A DNA stretch of 64,000 bases from Gautieria morchelliformis (Eukaryota > Basidiomycota > Agaricomycetes > Gomphales > Gomphaceae): NCBI GenBank assembly GCA_015179125.1, contig WHVA01000046.1, positions 124,001-188,000 of the forward strand. Direction: 5' to 3'. The translations under genes were made by a program, and so were the position numbers. Of this stretch, positions 1 through 11,149 are shown piece by piece; positions within the stretch are counted from its first letter, which is position 1; every line of letters begins with the position of its first letter. The notes beneath the pieces are model-generated. The model worked only from the letters and a program-made list of their open reading frames with translations. It did not search any database and was not told the DNA's origin.

Positions 1-652
1 TCAACCAGCCGTCACGCCACTCGGGGCCTGAAGCTTCCTCAACCCACTGCTTTGCTCTCTCCCTCTCTTCATCGGTTGGCCACTTTACAGCTACACGGCG
101 GAATTCAGGGCGGCATAGAGCCTTGATTACACGGCGTGTGCTTCGGTCGACAGTCCCAAAACCCCAACCGGCCCACAGAGCGACCTCCTGCATACTCACT
201 GCATTCCCAAAGTGGCCAAAGCGATAAAGTGCTACGGCAAGCTGATATGCAACGGGGAGCTGGGCGTTGTGAGAGTTGTTATTGAATACGGTGTCACCTT
301 GTATCCTTTCAACGATGGCATCGAACGTCTGAGGCCAAACCCGCAAGTATTGTCGAAATATCTCGGGCCGGCTATATCTGTAGTCGGAGAGGGTGGTCAT
401 AAGGAGCGACATCGGCTTGTTGACTTTAACCCGGGAGTGAAGGTATCGTCTGGAGTGGAGGTGGGCCATCATCTCGAGAACCTCATCTGACTCTAACCGC
501 AATTCGATGTTTTCATCTGAACTTGCACCAGTCTCAGAATCAGTAGTGTCTTCAAGGTAGACATCTAGCTCAGCATCTTCCTCAAGAAGGAGCTCCAACA
601 TAAGACACTGAAGGAGGGCATCGTTGAGCTCCATCCTATCAGTCTTTGTCAT
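1..652 (-). pseudogene. Harbinger/PIF-like transposase, N-terminal part (runs off window)
   Basis: An open frame reads without a stop from an ATG at 652 down to base 1, about 217 codons, and continues past the window edge. It begins with an acidic stretch. The helical region typical of PIF/Harbinger DDE transposases of fungi and plants follows, including WPQTFDAIVERI, QLPVAYQLAVALYRFG and WAGWGFGTVDRSTRRVIKAL, the DNA-binding part that precedes the catalytic DDE domain. The DDE residues themselves lie outside the window, so activity cannot be judged. The family acts in the nucleus to cut and paste its own element, usually with a second Myb-like protein. A terminal-repeat-like end lies about 220 bases upstream. 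Whether the gene is intact is unknown; I list it as a pseudogene only because it is cut by the window and sits among decayed repeats. Confidence 0.72.
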
Positions 653-870
653 GGCGTTGGCAGCAGAGAACAAGAAGCTAGAGCCGCTCTGGCCGGTGAC
701 GGCAGGAGCAACAAAAGCCCCATCGAAATCATATCAAAACGTGAGTTCAAAACTAGCTTATCACAGTTAAAACCGGTTTTCGGGGCTTTGTCGGAGCTTT
801 ATAAATGTTTCAAATCCTCGTCCAAATCCGCTCCAAATCCCCATCAAAACCGCTACTGTGATAGGCCCTA
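653..870 (-). mobile_element. 5' terminal region of the Harbinger-like element
   Basis: Noncoding DNA upstream of the transposase ATG. Read on the minus strand, a terminal-repeat-like end starts at 870 with TAGGGCCTATCACAG, followed by a run of GGATTTGG-type subterminal motifs. The partner repeat would be beyond base 1, so neither the TIR pair nor the 3-bp TSD expected of Harbinger elements can be confirmed. No gene is seen in 871-1000. Confidence 0.45.
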
Positions 871-1000
871 TTGTTGCACACGGTTTCAGCGCAATCGCAT
901 ACATTGGCGAATAGTGTGGAATGGTCATAAGTGTGGAATGGTCATAAATGGCTGAAAAAAGAATAATGGTGGTATGATGGCATATGAAGTCCATTCGAGT

Positions 1001-2397
1001 CTGGAGCGTGATCCCGCTGGACGTGGACCCGTCCTCGTACGTCGCGGCCGCTGTGCTGCTCGCTGACCCTCACACTGACCTGCGCGCCCCGCGCGCTGCT
1101 AGGAGCGAGCTATGGCTGCTATGGTGGAGTGTGGAAGTGTTCGGCACGACGTGCAACACAGCACTGTCCGCTGACGTGGCGGCACCGTGATCTCGTCGCT
1201 GCAAGGTTGCGGTAACGTCACACACACCCCGAACACGCACACACGCGTGCTCACCGCACCGGATGAGCAAGGTGGACACGGCAAGGTGAGGGGTATATGT
1301 GGTGTGGCTGGGGTGGTTCAACTCCTGGAGTCGCTCGCGCACTGGCGAGGGGGCGTGCTTGATCGACAGGGAGGGGGGCGGTTTGGAGCACGGGACGAGG
1401 AGGGGAGGAGGGTGGCGGCGGGGAGGGGAACGGACAGCGGGTGGCGGACGGACGGGATCGTGGCGAGGTGCGTGGTGCAGCCTGCGTTGTGTGACGCATG
1501 ACTCACGGGCGTGGCAGCAGCAGCGGGAGTGCGGTGCGGCGGCGGGGGTGCGGAAGCGTGCGCGGAGCTCGAACGCGGGCGGGGGAAGCGGAAGCGGCTG
1601 TCGGTGGCGCGGCGGGCAGGGGTCGTCGCGGCTGCGGGTGGGCCATGTTTGGGACCTACTGGGAGGCGGCGTACGGTTCGTGTGCACCGTGAGCCTAGGG
1701 GACGGTGATCCGTATGTGCAAGTGTATGAATAGAATACCCGTATATTTTACAACAGAACACCCGGAGTCTGACTCCTATCCGCTGGCCGACCTTCTTAGA
1801 GAAGATCTCGCTACGTCGGAGCCGTGACTCGGAACACTTATCAACTTCCCCTACCCCCTCTGCCCCGTAGAAATATATTAAAGAGCTGTACAAACCCCAT
1901 CTGGTTTGTACGGGTCTGTAATATATAAATGATTTATGTAAGATATTAGATGACTTTCCATAGCCCCAAAATCCAAAAATCCTTTCCCTCAGCCGGTAGC
2001 TAGCCGATGACGGCCCATGGGGAAGTACATTGAAGCTCCGTCCCATACTTGAAACCTCCGAATCTACGCAGGGGTCAGACCCCCTTTCCAGCCATAATTA
2101 GAAAGTCCATAGGCTAATCGCTGACACATTCCGCCCAATTTGGACTTCAACACCCTCTACAACGGCTGCCGACCCAGGAGCCTGGCGGGAAGTCGGGTTG
2201 CCGAGCGCCACGCCGATTACGACTCTCGGAAACCTGGTCTAACCCAGACTGTCCGCGCTCTCCTATCGCGCCTGATCCTTCGGATCAAGACGCTACGTTA
2301 TAATGCAACGGAATGACGGTGCCCATGACCAGCGCCGTCCCGCTAAAAGGGCTCTGCCCGGGTCTGGTTCCCTACTCTGTTCTGACAGTTGCCCACC
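1001..2397 (+). other. Duplicated 5' region of JEN gene copy A (no gene seen)
   Basis: GC-rich DNA (about 1001-1700) followed by a more balanced promoter region. It matches 40574-41432 plus 47108-47601, the same region in copy B, which is interrupted there by a TIR element. Reading frames on both strands differ between the copies and are not conserved, so I see no protein gene. A TTATAAT motif lies at about 2297, 100 bases before the JEN start codon, and is kept in copy B. This stretch probably holds the JEN promoter. Confidence 0.6.
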
Positions 2398-4712
2398 ATG
2401 GCACCTTATTTTCTGTACGTACCTCCTCACGCTCCCTGGCGTATCTATATCTATCATTGACTCTCAATCTTCCACTGGCAGTCGCAATTTCATCCCAAAG
2501 AAAGACCCGTCAGCTGAGGGCCAGAGACCCCTCTTTCGTGCCCTGCTGGATATTACGTGGATACAATGGTCTCTGGTCTTTTCAGGATGGCTTGCGTGGA
2601 CGTGCGACGCCATGGACTTCTTCAGTGTCTCCCTTGCCATCCCTGTCCTGTCGAAGCCTCCGCCGGTTGGGTTTGGGCGCGATACAGCCACACTCGTCAG
2701 TCTTCGTACCTCCCCTTTTCGATTGCACTGACCTTTTTTTCAGACCAATGCAGTCACTTTGACTTTGTTATTCCGTCCCATTGGCGCTGTAAGATACGGT
2801 GCCGCACGCCCCATCAATGGTCTACTTATCTGCATGCGTCCATAGATATGTTTCGGCTTTGCATCGGACCGTTACGGTCGTAAATGGCCCCTTGTCTGGA
2901 ACCTGCTCCTCTGCTGCGTCCTCCAGATCGGTTCTTCATTCTGCAAAACATATCCACAATTCCTCGCCGCGCGTTCGTTATTCGGTATTTCCATGGGCGG
3001 CATTTGGGGCCTTGCGATAGCAACTGCACTCGAAAACGTGCCAGTCGACGCACGAGGCTTCCTGTCAGGAGTCCTGCAGGAAGGATACGCCGTTGGGTAC
3101 CTACTAGCAGGTGCGATTCGTTCTTCCTATGCGAAATTACCGATGGTTATGACGCAACAGCTGTGGTGAACCTCACGGTGGTGGCACGCTCTGTGCATTC
3201 GTGGCGAACACTCTTCTGGGTCGCCGCAGGCATCACTTTCTTTGCTGCTGGCCTGAGAGCCGTATTACCCGAAAGCGAGGTCTTCTTGCGAGCCAAGGAA
3301 GACAGACGAGCGCAGGAAACGCCGGGTACCAGTGCCGCAAGCAAAACACGAGTGTTCTTACGCGAGACAAAAGCCATGCTTATAAACCACTGGAAACTTT
3401 GCATATATGCCGTACTTTTGATGACTGGTGGGTAACCGTCAATCAGCTGTAATCTCACGGTGTTCCCTGAATAGTACCCCACAGGATTCAATTTCTTGTC
3501 TCATGGATCACAGGACCTATATCCTACGTATCTCCAGGATAACAAGGGGCTTTCTTCCTACTTGGCGACCACGGCAACAATTATTGGTAACTGCGTACGT
3601 AGTTTAGTTTATTCAACGTCGCCCCTCGTTGACTTGCCATCATGATGGATAGGGGGCTGTGCTGTGAGTTTCTTTTCATACTCATTAAGATTCATCTGAT
3701 TCTAATGTTTACATCCCAGAGGAGGTGCACTCGCAGGCGCGATATCACAGTTTGTTGGTCGCCGGCTTACCATCGTGTAAGTTTCGACACCTCTTGCTTC
3801 CACATTTCATATTTACTTATATATGCCTTCCAGCATCTTCTGCTGTGTCATTGGAGGTGAGTGAGCTATACTTTGACTGATAATATATATGGCTCTTAAC
3901 CTTGTCCATCGTCTCACCCCCGGTTCCGTGTGTCGTATAGCCTTCATACCTTTGTGGATTTTACCCTCCGGATTTGGAGGTTTATCCGCCGGCGCCTTCT
4001 TTCTCCAGGTCGGTGTTCAGGGCGCATGGGGCGTAGTGAGTTCTTGGATTGTGGGCTACATTAAACGAGTAACTCATGGCGGGCCAGATCCCCATCTTCC
4101 TCAACGAACTTTCGCCCCCCGCTTTCCGCGCCACATTCCCTGGCGTGGCCTACCAGGTCGGAAACGTGTGTGCGATTGTGACACTGAGCTATCAATTCGT
4201 TTCTCATTGGAACCTTTTTTTTTTTTTTTCCACAGATGGTTTCCTCCGCTTCTGCCCGAATCGAAGCTGGTTAGATATAAATGTTTAGTTTCCCCATTAG
4301 GTCTGTTTGCTGAAATTCCTGCAGTCGGCGGTCAAAACCTGCGCACTACGGTGAACGGCAGGAATGTGCCTGATTATGCAAAGGTAAGCCTCTTTGAGGC
4401 CCCCGTCTCAGGGCTCTGACCTGAGAAAAAAAAAACCATGACAGGTGCAAGGTATCCTAATGGGGGTGGTCGCGGCATTCATCGTGATCGTCGTCATCCT
4501 GGGGCCCGAGTAAGCGTCGTAATCTCAGTCACCGCGCTTTGACTCATTTTAAATCTGCTCGTAGGAACCATGGTTCCCACTTCGAGCAGCACCGCGTTGC
4601 CTTTGAGGAAGGCGGCGGGCAAGATGATGCCTATGTCGAACAGACAACACAGTCTCCGGCAGGGTCTGTTCACGTACACGTACACGAGAAGAAGGAAGAT
4701 AGTCCTGCCTAG
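2398..4712 (+). CDS. JEN1: JEN-type monocarboxylate/proton symporter, copy A (15 exons)
   Basis: Major facilitator of the SHS/JEN family, which imports lactate, pyruvate or related acids with protons across the plasma membrane. Exons: 2398-2414, 2482-2695, 2744-2788, 2846-3110, 3161-3427, 3485-3594, 3653-3663, 3720-3776, 3834-3856, 3941-4035, 4088-4165, 4236-4269, 4325-4383, 4445-4509, 4565-4712. All introns are GT-AG and all phases agree, giving 495 residues with no internal stop. Diagnostic features are the JEN signature NFLSHGSQDLYPT, the MFS motif SDRYGRKWPLVW, an N-terminal TWIQWSLVFSGWLAWTCDAMDFF segment split over the first membrane helix, and an acidic/His-rich cytosolic tail. It is shorter than yeast Jen1 (about 616 residues), mainly at the termini. 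The transcript converges on the HMG-box gene, although 23 kb of transposons now lie between them. Stops seen in a naive frame read fall in introns. The substrate is inferred from family only. Confidence 0.9.
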
Positions 4713-5327
4713 GTCTAACTGTGGTTGACGGGCTAACGGGAACCATTAGACCCATAAGGGCTTTCAGTTTTCAACGCTTCCTGCCAATGAAACAGCAGCA
4801 CTGAAAAAAACCACTATAAAAATTATCAATAAATCTGTTCACTACAATAATCACTTGAGTTTTTTTTAAGTGGTTTCAGCAATGAAAAATTTCCATGATA
4901 CTTTACATAACGATGTTTCAGGGCGACATGCACTGGTAATTTACACGTGCAAAGCATTATGGACTTTCAGTGAAAAAAAAAGCCATAGGAACACAGGATT
5001 GAGAAGCAAAAGGCTCTGGTCGAAGACGATTGAGTTGGGCTGATGCTTCAACGTAAGGATGTCAAAGAGCCTGGCTAGCAGCCATGGAATCGCTTTCATT
5101 ATGGAGATTGTCGACGACATCTTGGTTTTCCAAGATTTTGGACTTGAGTAAATTTGCCCTTGATCAAAGCTCTCGATGGATGGACGAATGTCAATTAAAA
5201 AATGGGGCACAGTGGACGAGGGCGAACCGCTTCCAACGAGTCATGATTAGCTATTAGAGCTCATTGTCCATGCACTCGTTTGGCTTCGTAGGTATTGTCA
5301 AATCGTTGCAGTTAAAGTCGCATGATA
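4713..5327 (+). other. 3' flank of JEN copy A, shared with copies B and C
   Basis: AT-rich DNA after the JEN stop, matching 49891-50451 and, in part, 39236-39467. It contains a short A-tract, a TCAATAAA motif near 4830 usable as a polyadenylation signal, and no conserved reading frame. It ends at the TA dinucleotide (5326-5327) where the pogo element inserted. The flank resumes at 9301-9382 and again at 28150. Confidence 0.6.
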
Positions 5328-8300
5328 CAATCACGTGCCTGGAGTTTGAAAATAACCAGAGTTTGAAAATTTGGGTCGAAGCCGGCCATGAGGGCCCGAG
5401 TTAATGAACTCTGTAGCTAGAGTTGTTAGTAAATACTGAATCTTTCTTGGGACGCGTGGGGTCGCGAAGATCACGTAAAATGACCATGCACAACGTGTAA
5501 TTTAGCACTGGAGAGCCTTCATGCACTCCTGAGACCTCTGTTTTGCCGGGATTTTGCGTGATTTACATTTCATATAACCCTATTTGGTGTTTAGTATGCC
5601 GGTGGCAGGGGGCTGGTGGGAGAAACAAGGGCTAGTCACGCTGCAGCTAATTACTCTGCGTGACAGGCGCCCGCGCGGCCGGATCTTGGCATGAGACTCC
5701 GACTCACTCCGCCGCCTTTTGTTCTCTGCCATCCACTGCCATCCACATCCGCGCTAAGTACTGTACCCATGCCTCAATCCAGCGGGGCGACCGCGATCTC
5801 GAGCCCTATGGACGAGGATGCGGGATCTCGAATGAAAGCAGCGTTAGTAGCGTTCCAATCAGGCCGGCACAAGTCGATGAGGGCGGCGGCGACCGCGTGG
5901 AATGTTAAGTACAGCACCTTGCGCAACCGTATCCAAGGTAATCACCAGGCTCCACGGGACGCTCATGAAAAGCAGAAATTGCTAAGCAGCCACGAAACCT
6001 CCGCGGTGGTCGACTGGTGCAAGTTCAAGGTGCTCAAGGGGGAGCCTCTCTCGCGCCTGGACCTGCAGCACACGGTTCACTCGTTGTGCGGCAAGGAGCC
6101 GAGTAAACGTTGGGTGGCGACGTTTCTCAAGACACATGCCGAGGAACTCGAGGCGCGTAAGCTCCGCACGCTGGACCCGAAGCGAGCCCGAGCTTTCAAC
6201 AGGACGAACGTCGGGTCTCATTTCAAGCTTCTCAAGGAGGTGCTGACCGAGTATGATGTCCCACCCAAGAACATTTACAATGAGGATGAGAAGGGCGTCC
6301 AGCTCGGCGGTGGGAGGAAGGGGATCGCCACGCAATATATTTTCACCAAAGGGGCGAAGGATAGGTACGCTCTGCGATCCGACTCCCTCACCAACATCAC
6401 CGTTTTGGAGGCCGTTTGCGCCAACGGCACCGAAGTTCCACCGTTGGTGGTGCTGACAAATGGCGGGGAGCCAGAAGGTTGGTGGAAATGCGCTGGATTG
6501 GGCGGGTGAGTCCTTCTGTACACATACGTCCTGTTCGCACTGATGTCTGGCTTCGTAGTGTTGCGTGTTCTCAGAACGGCTGGACCGACGATGAGGTATA
6601 TTTGGGCTGGTTCAAAGATGTTTTCCTCAAACATGTATCCGCGAATAACCCTTCGGGCAAGCCTATCCTTCTTATTACGGACGGTCACAAATCCCATGAG
6701 ACAGACGGCGTCCGGGAGTTAGCAACCAAGAACGACATCATCCTCTACTCCCTCCCTCCCCATACGACCCATAAACTCCAGCCGTTGGACGTCGCTGTGT
6801 TCGGCCCGCTTCAAATTGCGTGGGCCCTTCGATGCCAAAAGAGCGGCATTGAGTGGAGGCCAATCACGTGCCAAACCTTCGTGAAGGAATATCTCGCCGT
6901 CCGGGAGACGCCCATGATGACGAAGGTGATCCAAAGCGCGTTCAAGCGCTGTGGAAACCACCCGTTTGACGACCAGGTGTTCACGGACGAAGACTTTGGA
7001 CCCAGTCTGTCTACATCGATGGCCGGTGGCGTTGTGCCTGACTTGTGGTCGGGGGATCTTCCCTCCTCCCCTGAGAGTGCGGAGATGACGCCCGGGGAGG
7101 ATGAGGAGAGTCAGGATAGTCAAGCGAGTGGCGGGTCTCCAGGCGCGCGAGGAAGGAATGACAATAACGAGGAGGATGACGAGGAAGATCAGGGCGAGGG
7201 CGAGAACACCGAGGACGATGAGCACAACGACGAGGAGGCCGAGGCGGGGATGGTGGAGCAGCAGGGCGATATGGATGATAACGATCCAGATTACGCACCG
7301 ATTGTCCAGGATGAACCTGTAAGTCAAGTGTATTTCATGTAACGTCACATAGGCTGGTGCTGATCAGCTATGGGGCGTGACACTCCCTAATCCCAAAGAG
7401 CCCCCTCCCGACTCCGTGGGTGTCAAGTCACCCATTCCATCCCTATGGGACTATCGGTTTCTCTCACCACCCTCATCCATGGATACCTCTTCCATGACAG
7501 CATCAGCACTCACAGGCTCCAGTGGCCATCGCCGTCACTCGTACAGCATTCACAGCATTACGCAGGACAAGACGCGCCGCCTAAAGCTCCTGGATCGACG
7601 TAATAGTGCGGCCCACTCCTCTGCCTCCTCATCCCAGCCCTCTGGCTCCAGTGCATTCTCTTCTCCTATGTCCATCCATGACTTTCCAGTTGAGAACCTG
7701 AGTGAGAGTCTCGTCAGCCAAATAAATGGCATGTTCCTTAACATGCGTGCCGCCCAGGCAGACGCCAAGGCGGTCCAGGAAGAGAACCAGCTCTTGCGGG
7801 AGGACAGCCAGGCATCACGGGCAGAGAACCAGGCCTCGCGGGCACACATCACACTTGCTGCCATGGAGATAGCTCATCTGCGCCAACTGATAGAAGAGGG
7901 CACCAAAAAGCACCCCACCAAATGGCGCAAGACCCACGCTGGCCCCCGGGTGATAACGTGCCCCGCACGGGCTGCCCAATTTGAGGAAGAACAACGAGGA
8001 CGTGAGGCCCAAAAGGCTGAGGAAGCCACCAAAAAGCAAGAGCTGGAAGCGGCTGCCCGAGCATGAGAGCTTCAACGCTCTCACAATGTGGTTTTAAAGA
8101 CGTTTGAACAACCCATTGCAGCATATAAACATAAAGACGACTTGAAAGACATCGCAGCTGCCTTCGCCCTCGACCAACAGGGGACTATCGCACAGTTGAC
8201 ATCTCGGATCAAAGAGTACATGACCCTCCATCCTGAACTTGCCACCAACCCTCGCTTCCAGGCACTTTTCTTAAAAGCGTGCCGAAGCCGCAAACGATGT

Positions 8301-9300
8301 GCATCCATTGGAGACTCGTCTGCGGAGGTAAATCCCCCTCCGCCTGCCCTTCCCCCTCTGCCTGCCGTTCCGCATCTACCTGCACATCTGCCCCACGTGC
8401 GCATGGCCCGTGGCTCGACCCCTGCTCATGACAGGTCATTCCCTGAGTTCGGCGGCGTCCCTCTCACGTGAAACCCAGTGTACGCGGGCACCCCTGTTCA
8501 CCCTGGCATCCCCAGTCCCCATATGCCCTATGAGGACATGGCCCGTGGCTTGACCCCTGCTCACGACAGATCATACCGCGAGTTGGGCTCCGGTGTCCCT
8601 CTCATGCGAAACCCCGTGTATGCGGGCACCCCTGTTCTCCCTGGCATCCCCGGTATCCCTCTGCCCCACGCGCGCTCGGCACGTGGCTCGACCCCTGCCC
8701 ACAACATGGCAGATCCTGAGTTCGTACCCGGCTCATCCAGTGTCCCTCTCACGCGAAACCCTGGGTACACTGGCCTCCCTCCCTCTTCCCTTCCCTTGAC
8801 TGGTTTTGGTCCCTCTCAGGCCAATCCCTCCTCCGCATATTCCATGTACCCTGAGGCATCCAGACGCCCTGATCAGTCCTACGACCCTTTGTTTTGGCCG
8901 TACCATCACTATTAAGTGGGCCGCAAGTTCTATGTTTCATAGTACATGTATCAATATGTAGTGTACTACTTACTTCCTCATGTACAGTAAGTAGCATACT
9001 TCTATAATGTACTGTACTCTAATGGTGTGCCGTGACGGCACTCCTAGCCGAAAGAGACGGCAATGTGTGACCCAATGGTGACAGAACGTGACGGTTTGTG
9101 ACGAAATCGCACGGCATCGTGTTCAAAGTCCTGTACAGCGGCTTCTGCTATGCAGGGCTCCCTTAAAAATTAAGAGAACCTTACGGAGAACAAAATAACA
9201 TTTGTAGTTTATAGTCCATCCACTTTTCAGGTCTGCCTAGACTGGCATTCCGGTGCAGTAAGCAGTTTTATGCAATTTTCAAACTCCTGGTACCCGATAG
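5328..9300 (+). mobile_element. pogo/Tigger-like Tc1-mariner transposon (3,973 bp)
   Basis: Ends are fixed by imperfect 26-bp terminal inverted repeats (5328-5353 and 9275-9300, five mismatches, sharing the inner core GGAGTTTGAAAAT). It is flanked by TA duplications at 5326-5327 and 9301-9302. The paralogous copies B (about 50450) and C (about 39466) carry the uninterrupted target, proving the insertion. It encodes one transposase-SAP gene (5769-8915). The 5328-5768 and 8916-9300 stretches are noncoding; an extra tandem copy of the TIR core, CCAGAGTTTGAAAAT, follows the left TIR. Confidence 0.88.
5769..8915 (+). pseudogene. pogo-family DDE transposase fused to a C-terminal SAP-like domain, two premature stops
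   Basis: Exons 5769-6505, 6559-7318 and 7353-8915 join in frame. The order is: N-terminal helix-turn-helix (RAAATAWNVKYSTLRNRIQG), a CENP-B-like DNA-binding region, and a DDE_1 catalytic core with NEDEKG, LLITDGHKSH and HKLQPLDV carrying the three acidic positions. After these come an acidic low-complexity stretch, a coiled coil rich in EENQLLRED/SRAENQ, and a SAP-like module (DDLKDIAAAF...IAQLTSRIKEY, from about 8130). The tail is a Pro-rich repeat with NPxYxGTP units. Two in-frame TGA codons, 8064-8066 and 8469-8471, replace arginine; the repeat context shows CGA at the second site. Both fit C-to-T decay at CpG. The second intron is only 34 bases. Without it the protein would end at 7340. 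The product would cut and paste its own element; this copy is probably dead, or yields a 736-residue protein lacking SAP. Confidence 0.78.
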
Positions 9301-9382
9301 TAGCAGTCAAAACATGATTTGTACTTCACCGACTGAGCCCTTTGTAACATGACATGACTGACATATCCCCCTTTTCGTATGA
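9301..9382 (+). other. Short remnant of the copy A duplication between two transposons
   Basis: Eighty-two bases of the JEN-HMG intergenic region stranded between the pogo element and the Plavaka-like element. It matches 50453-50530 of copy B and 39469-39546 of copy C. The last two bases, GA (9381-9382), are the target-site duplication of the element to the right. Confidence 0.75.
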
Positions 9383-9392
9383 TGTCAGAAAA

Positions 9393-11149
9393 TCCCGAAT
9401 TACCTGATCAGGCCTGTCGGCCTGATCAAGCGCTGCAATTACATGGCCAATCAATGTTTCCAGCTCCCTTAAGGTAGTACAACTCTGCCTTACACTACTC
9501 TCCATATTGTAATGTTATTTCCCATTGTAAAGCATGCAAAATACTGAGTGTTTGACCAAGTGTCAATGTTTAGTCACACATCACAGACTAGCCTTGGCAC
9601 TACCCAGACACAGAGGCATATTTCACCAGCATGCTCTTTATTAATACTCATTGACTTGAGACTAAGTCACAACTTAAGATATATATATTAGGTAAATACT
9701 AAGTAATATTACAATAATACTAAAATCTATTGACAGGTGGGGTGCACATGCATACGATGTTAAGTTTTCGGAGCAGACCTTGAGAGTTAACTTTGTGTTT
9801 GTCTGAGCTCTGTCAAACATGTAAGGAAATCTAACTACGCTGGCCTGACTTAAATATCTTGAGAGCAAGCTTACTAATGTTCTAGTAGCTTCTAGCGCTT
9901 GTGTACTCCAACACATGAGATGTGCTGCAGCCTCACATGTGTATGGGGGGAGGTATGTGGGCATCACATGTTGTGGTGGTGCTGTGAGGGTGGAGGGGGA
10001 GGTGAGTGGTTCACATTGGGGTGGGCAGTGGCATTGCATGCTGGGATTGTGGCACATGTGCATAGATAGAGGTTTAATGGCATGTATGCATATGCATACA
10101 GGTGGAGGTGGAGGCAAGTAGGGAGGTGTACGTGTGTTCATGTGTGGTGTACATGGAGGTGGTGTACGTGGAGGTGGTGTATGTGGAGGTGGTGTACGTG
10201 GAGGTGGTGTATGTGGAGGTGGTGTATGTGGAGGTGGTGTATGTGGAGGTGGTGTACGTGGAGGTGGTGTACATGGAGGTGGTGTACGTGGAGGTGGTGT
10301 ACATGGAGGTGGTGTACGTGGAGGTGGTGTACATGGAGGTGGTGTACGTGGAGGTGGTATACGTGGAGGTGGTGTACGTGGAGGTGGTGTATGTGGAGGT
10401 GGTATACCTGGAGGTGGTGTACGTGGAGGTGGTGTACATGGAGGTGGTGTACGTGGAGGTGGTGTACGTGGAGGTGGTGTATGTGATATGACTGGGCCTC
10501 AATTCTGGTCTCCCAACAGCTTCTAACTTCCAAGCCCCTCAGCCTCCTCACTGTGCACTTCTTCTCTTCTCAATGATGTCAGGGGGACCCACTCCTGATG
10601 GTATTTCTGGCCTCAGCTTCAATCCCGACCTGAGGTCTGGAACTGACCCGAGCACCTTCCAAGGGCCAAGCTGAGTTCTCGAACCTTCAGCTTCAGCAAC
10701 CATCCCACAGCTGTGCCAAGGTTGTGGGTTGAGTCATGTGTGTTAGGTGAGTGCCGTGGAGGTTACAGACTTGTGTCAGGAGTGGAGGGGGTGTCCCTGA
10801 CTTTGATCAGGGGCATGAAGGCTATAGGTAGTCTTTGGATCCTCCTCTACCAGGTGAGTTGTATGTCATGTAGATAGCTTTTAATCATACTTATTTAGAT
10901 CCTCCTCTACCAGATCACATGACTTCTGCTGTCTAGGGAGAGTTGCCCTTACAGGTGAGATGTCTGTTAGCCTGTTGTCTAACTTTGCCAAAATAGTGTT
11001 TCTATCACATTGGCCTTCATCTGGCTAGTCCACACTCTATATTCTGAATACACTGGGATGATCCATCTCAGAAATTCTTTAATAGTGGCTGTCAGGTCAT
11101 TGCATACTTTGGAAATGTAAGAATTACATGCTGGAAACACTACAAGGAA
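9393..11149. other. Noncoding left arm of the Plavaka-like element
   Basis: Apart from the 15-bp minisatellite at about 10143-10485, no convincing gene is seen. About 20 bases around TGGATCCTCCTCTACCAG occur twice (about 10837 and 10898). The stretch lies downstream of the minus-strand transposase and probably holds its 3' untranslated region plus subterminal repeats. Confidence 0.5.
10143..10485 (+). repeat. 15-bp minisatellite, about 23 copies
   Basis: Tandem units of the form GTACGTGGAGGTGGT. Almost all variation lies at the central CG of TACGTG: units read TACGTG, TATGTG or TACATG, the two products of CpG deamination on either strand. The unit is divisible by three, so every frame stays open on both strands; these frames are artefacts of the repeat and not genes. 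Confidence 0.95.

Noticed and set aside
1070-2046. Long GC-rich open frames on both strands upstream of JEN
   Set aside because: They are Arg/Pro-rich, overlap each other, and are not conserved in the paralogous region 40574-41432, where indels break every frame.
2398-4712. JEN copy A looked like a pseudogene with many stops
   Set aside because: All stops fall in short GT-AG introns. Fifteen exons join in phase and give an uninterrupted 495-residue protein with the family signature.
4941-5210. 89-codon minus-strand frame after JEN
   Set aside because: It is disrupted in copies B and C and has no domain; it lies in shared 3' flanking DNA.
10074-10551. Five overlapping 130-codon frames with Thr/Tyr, Gly or His repeats
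   Set aside because: They are read through a 15-bp minisatellite that keeps all frames open by chance.
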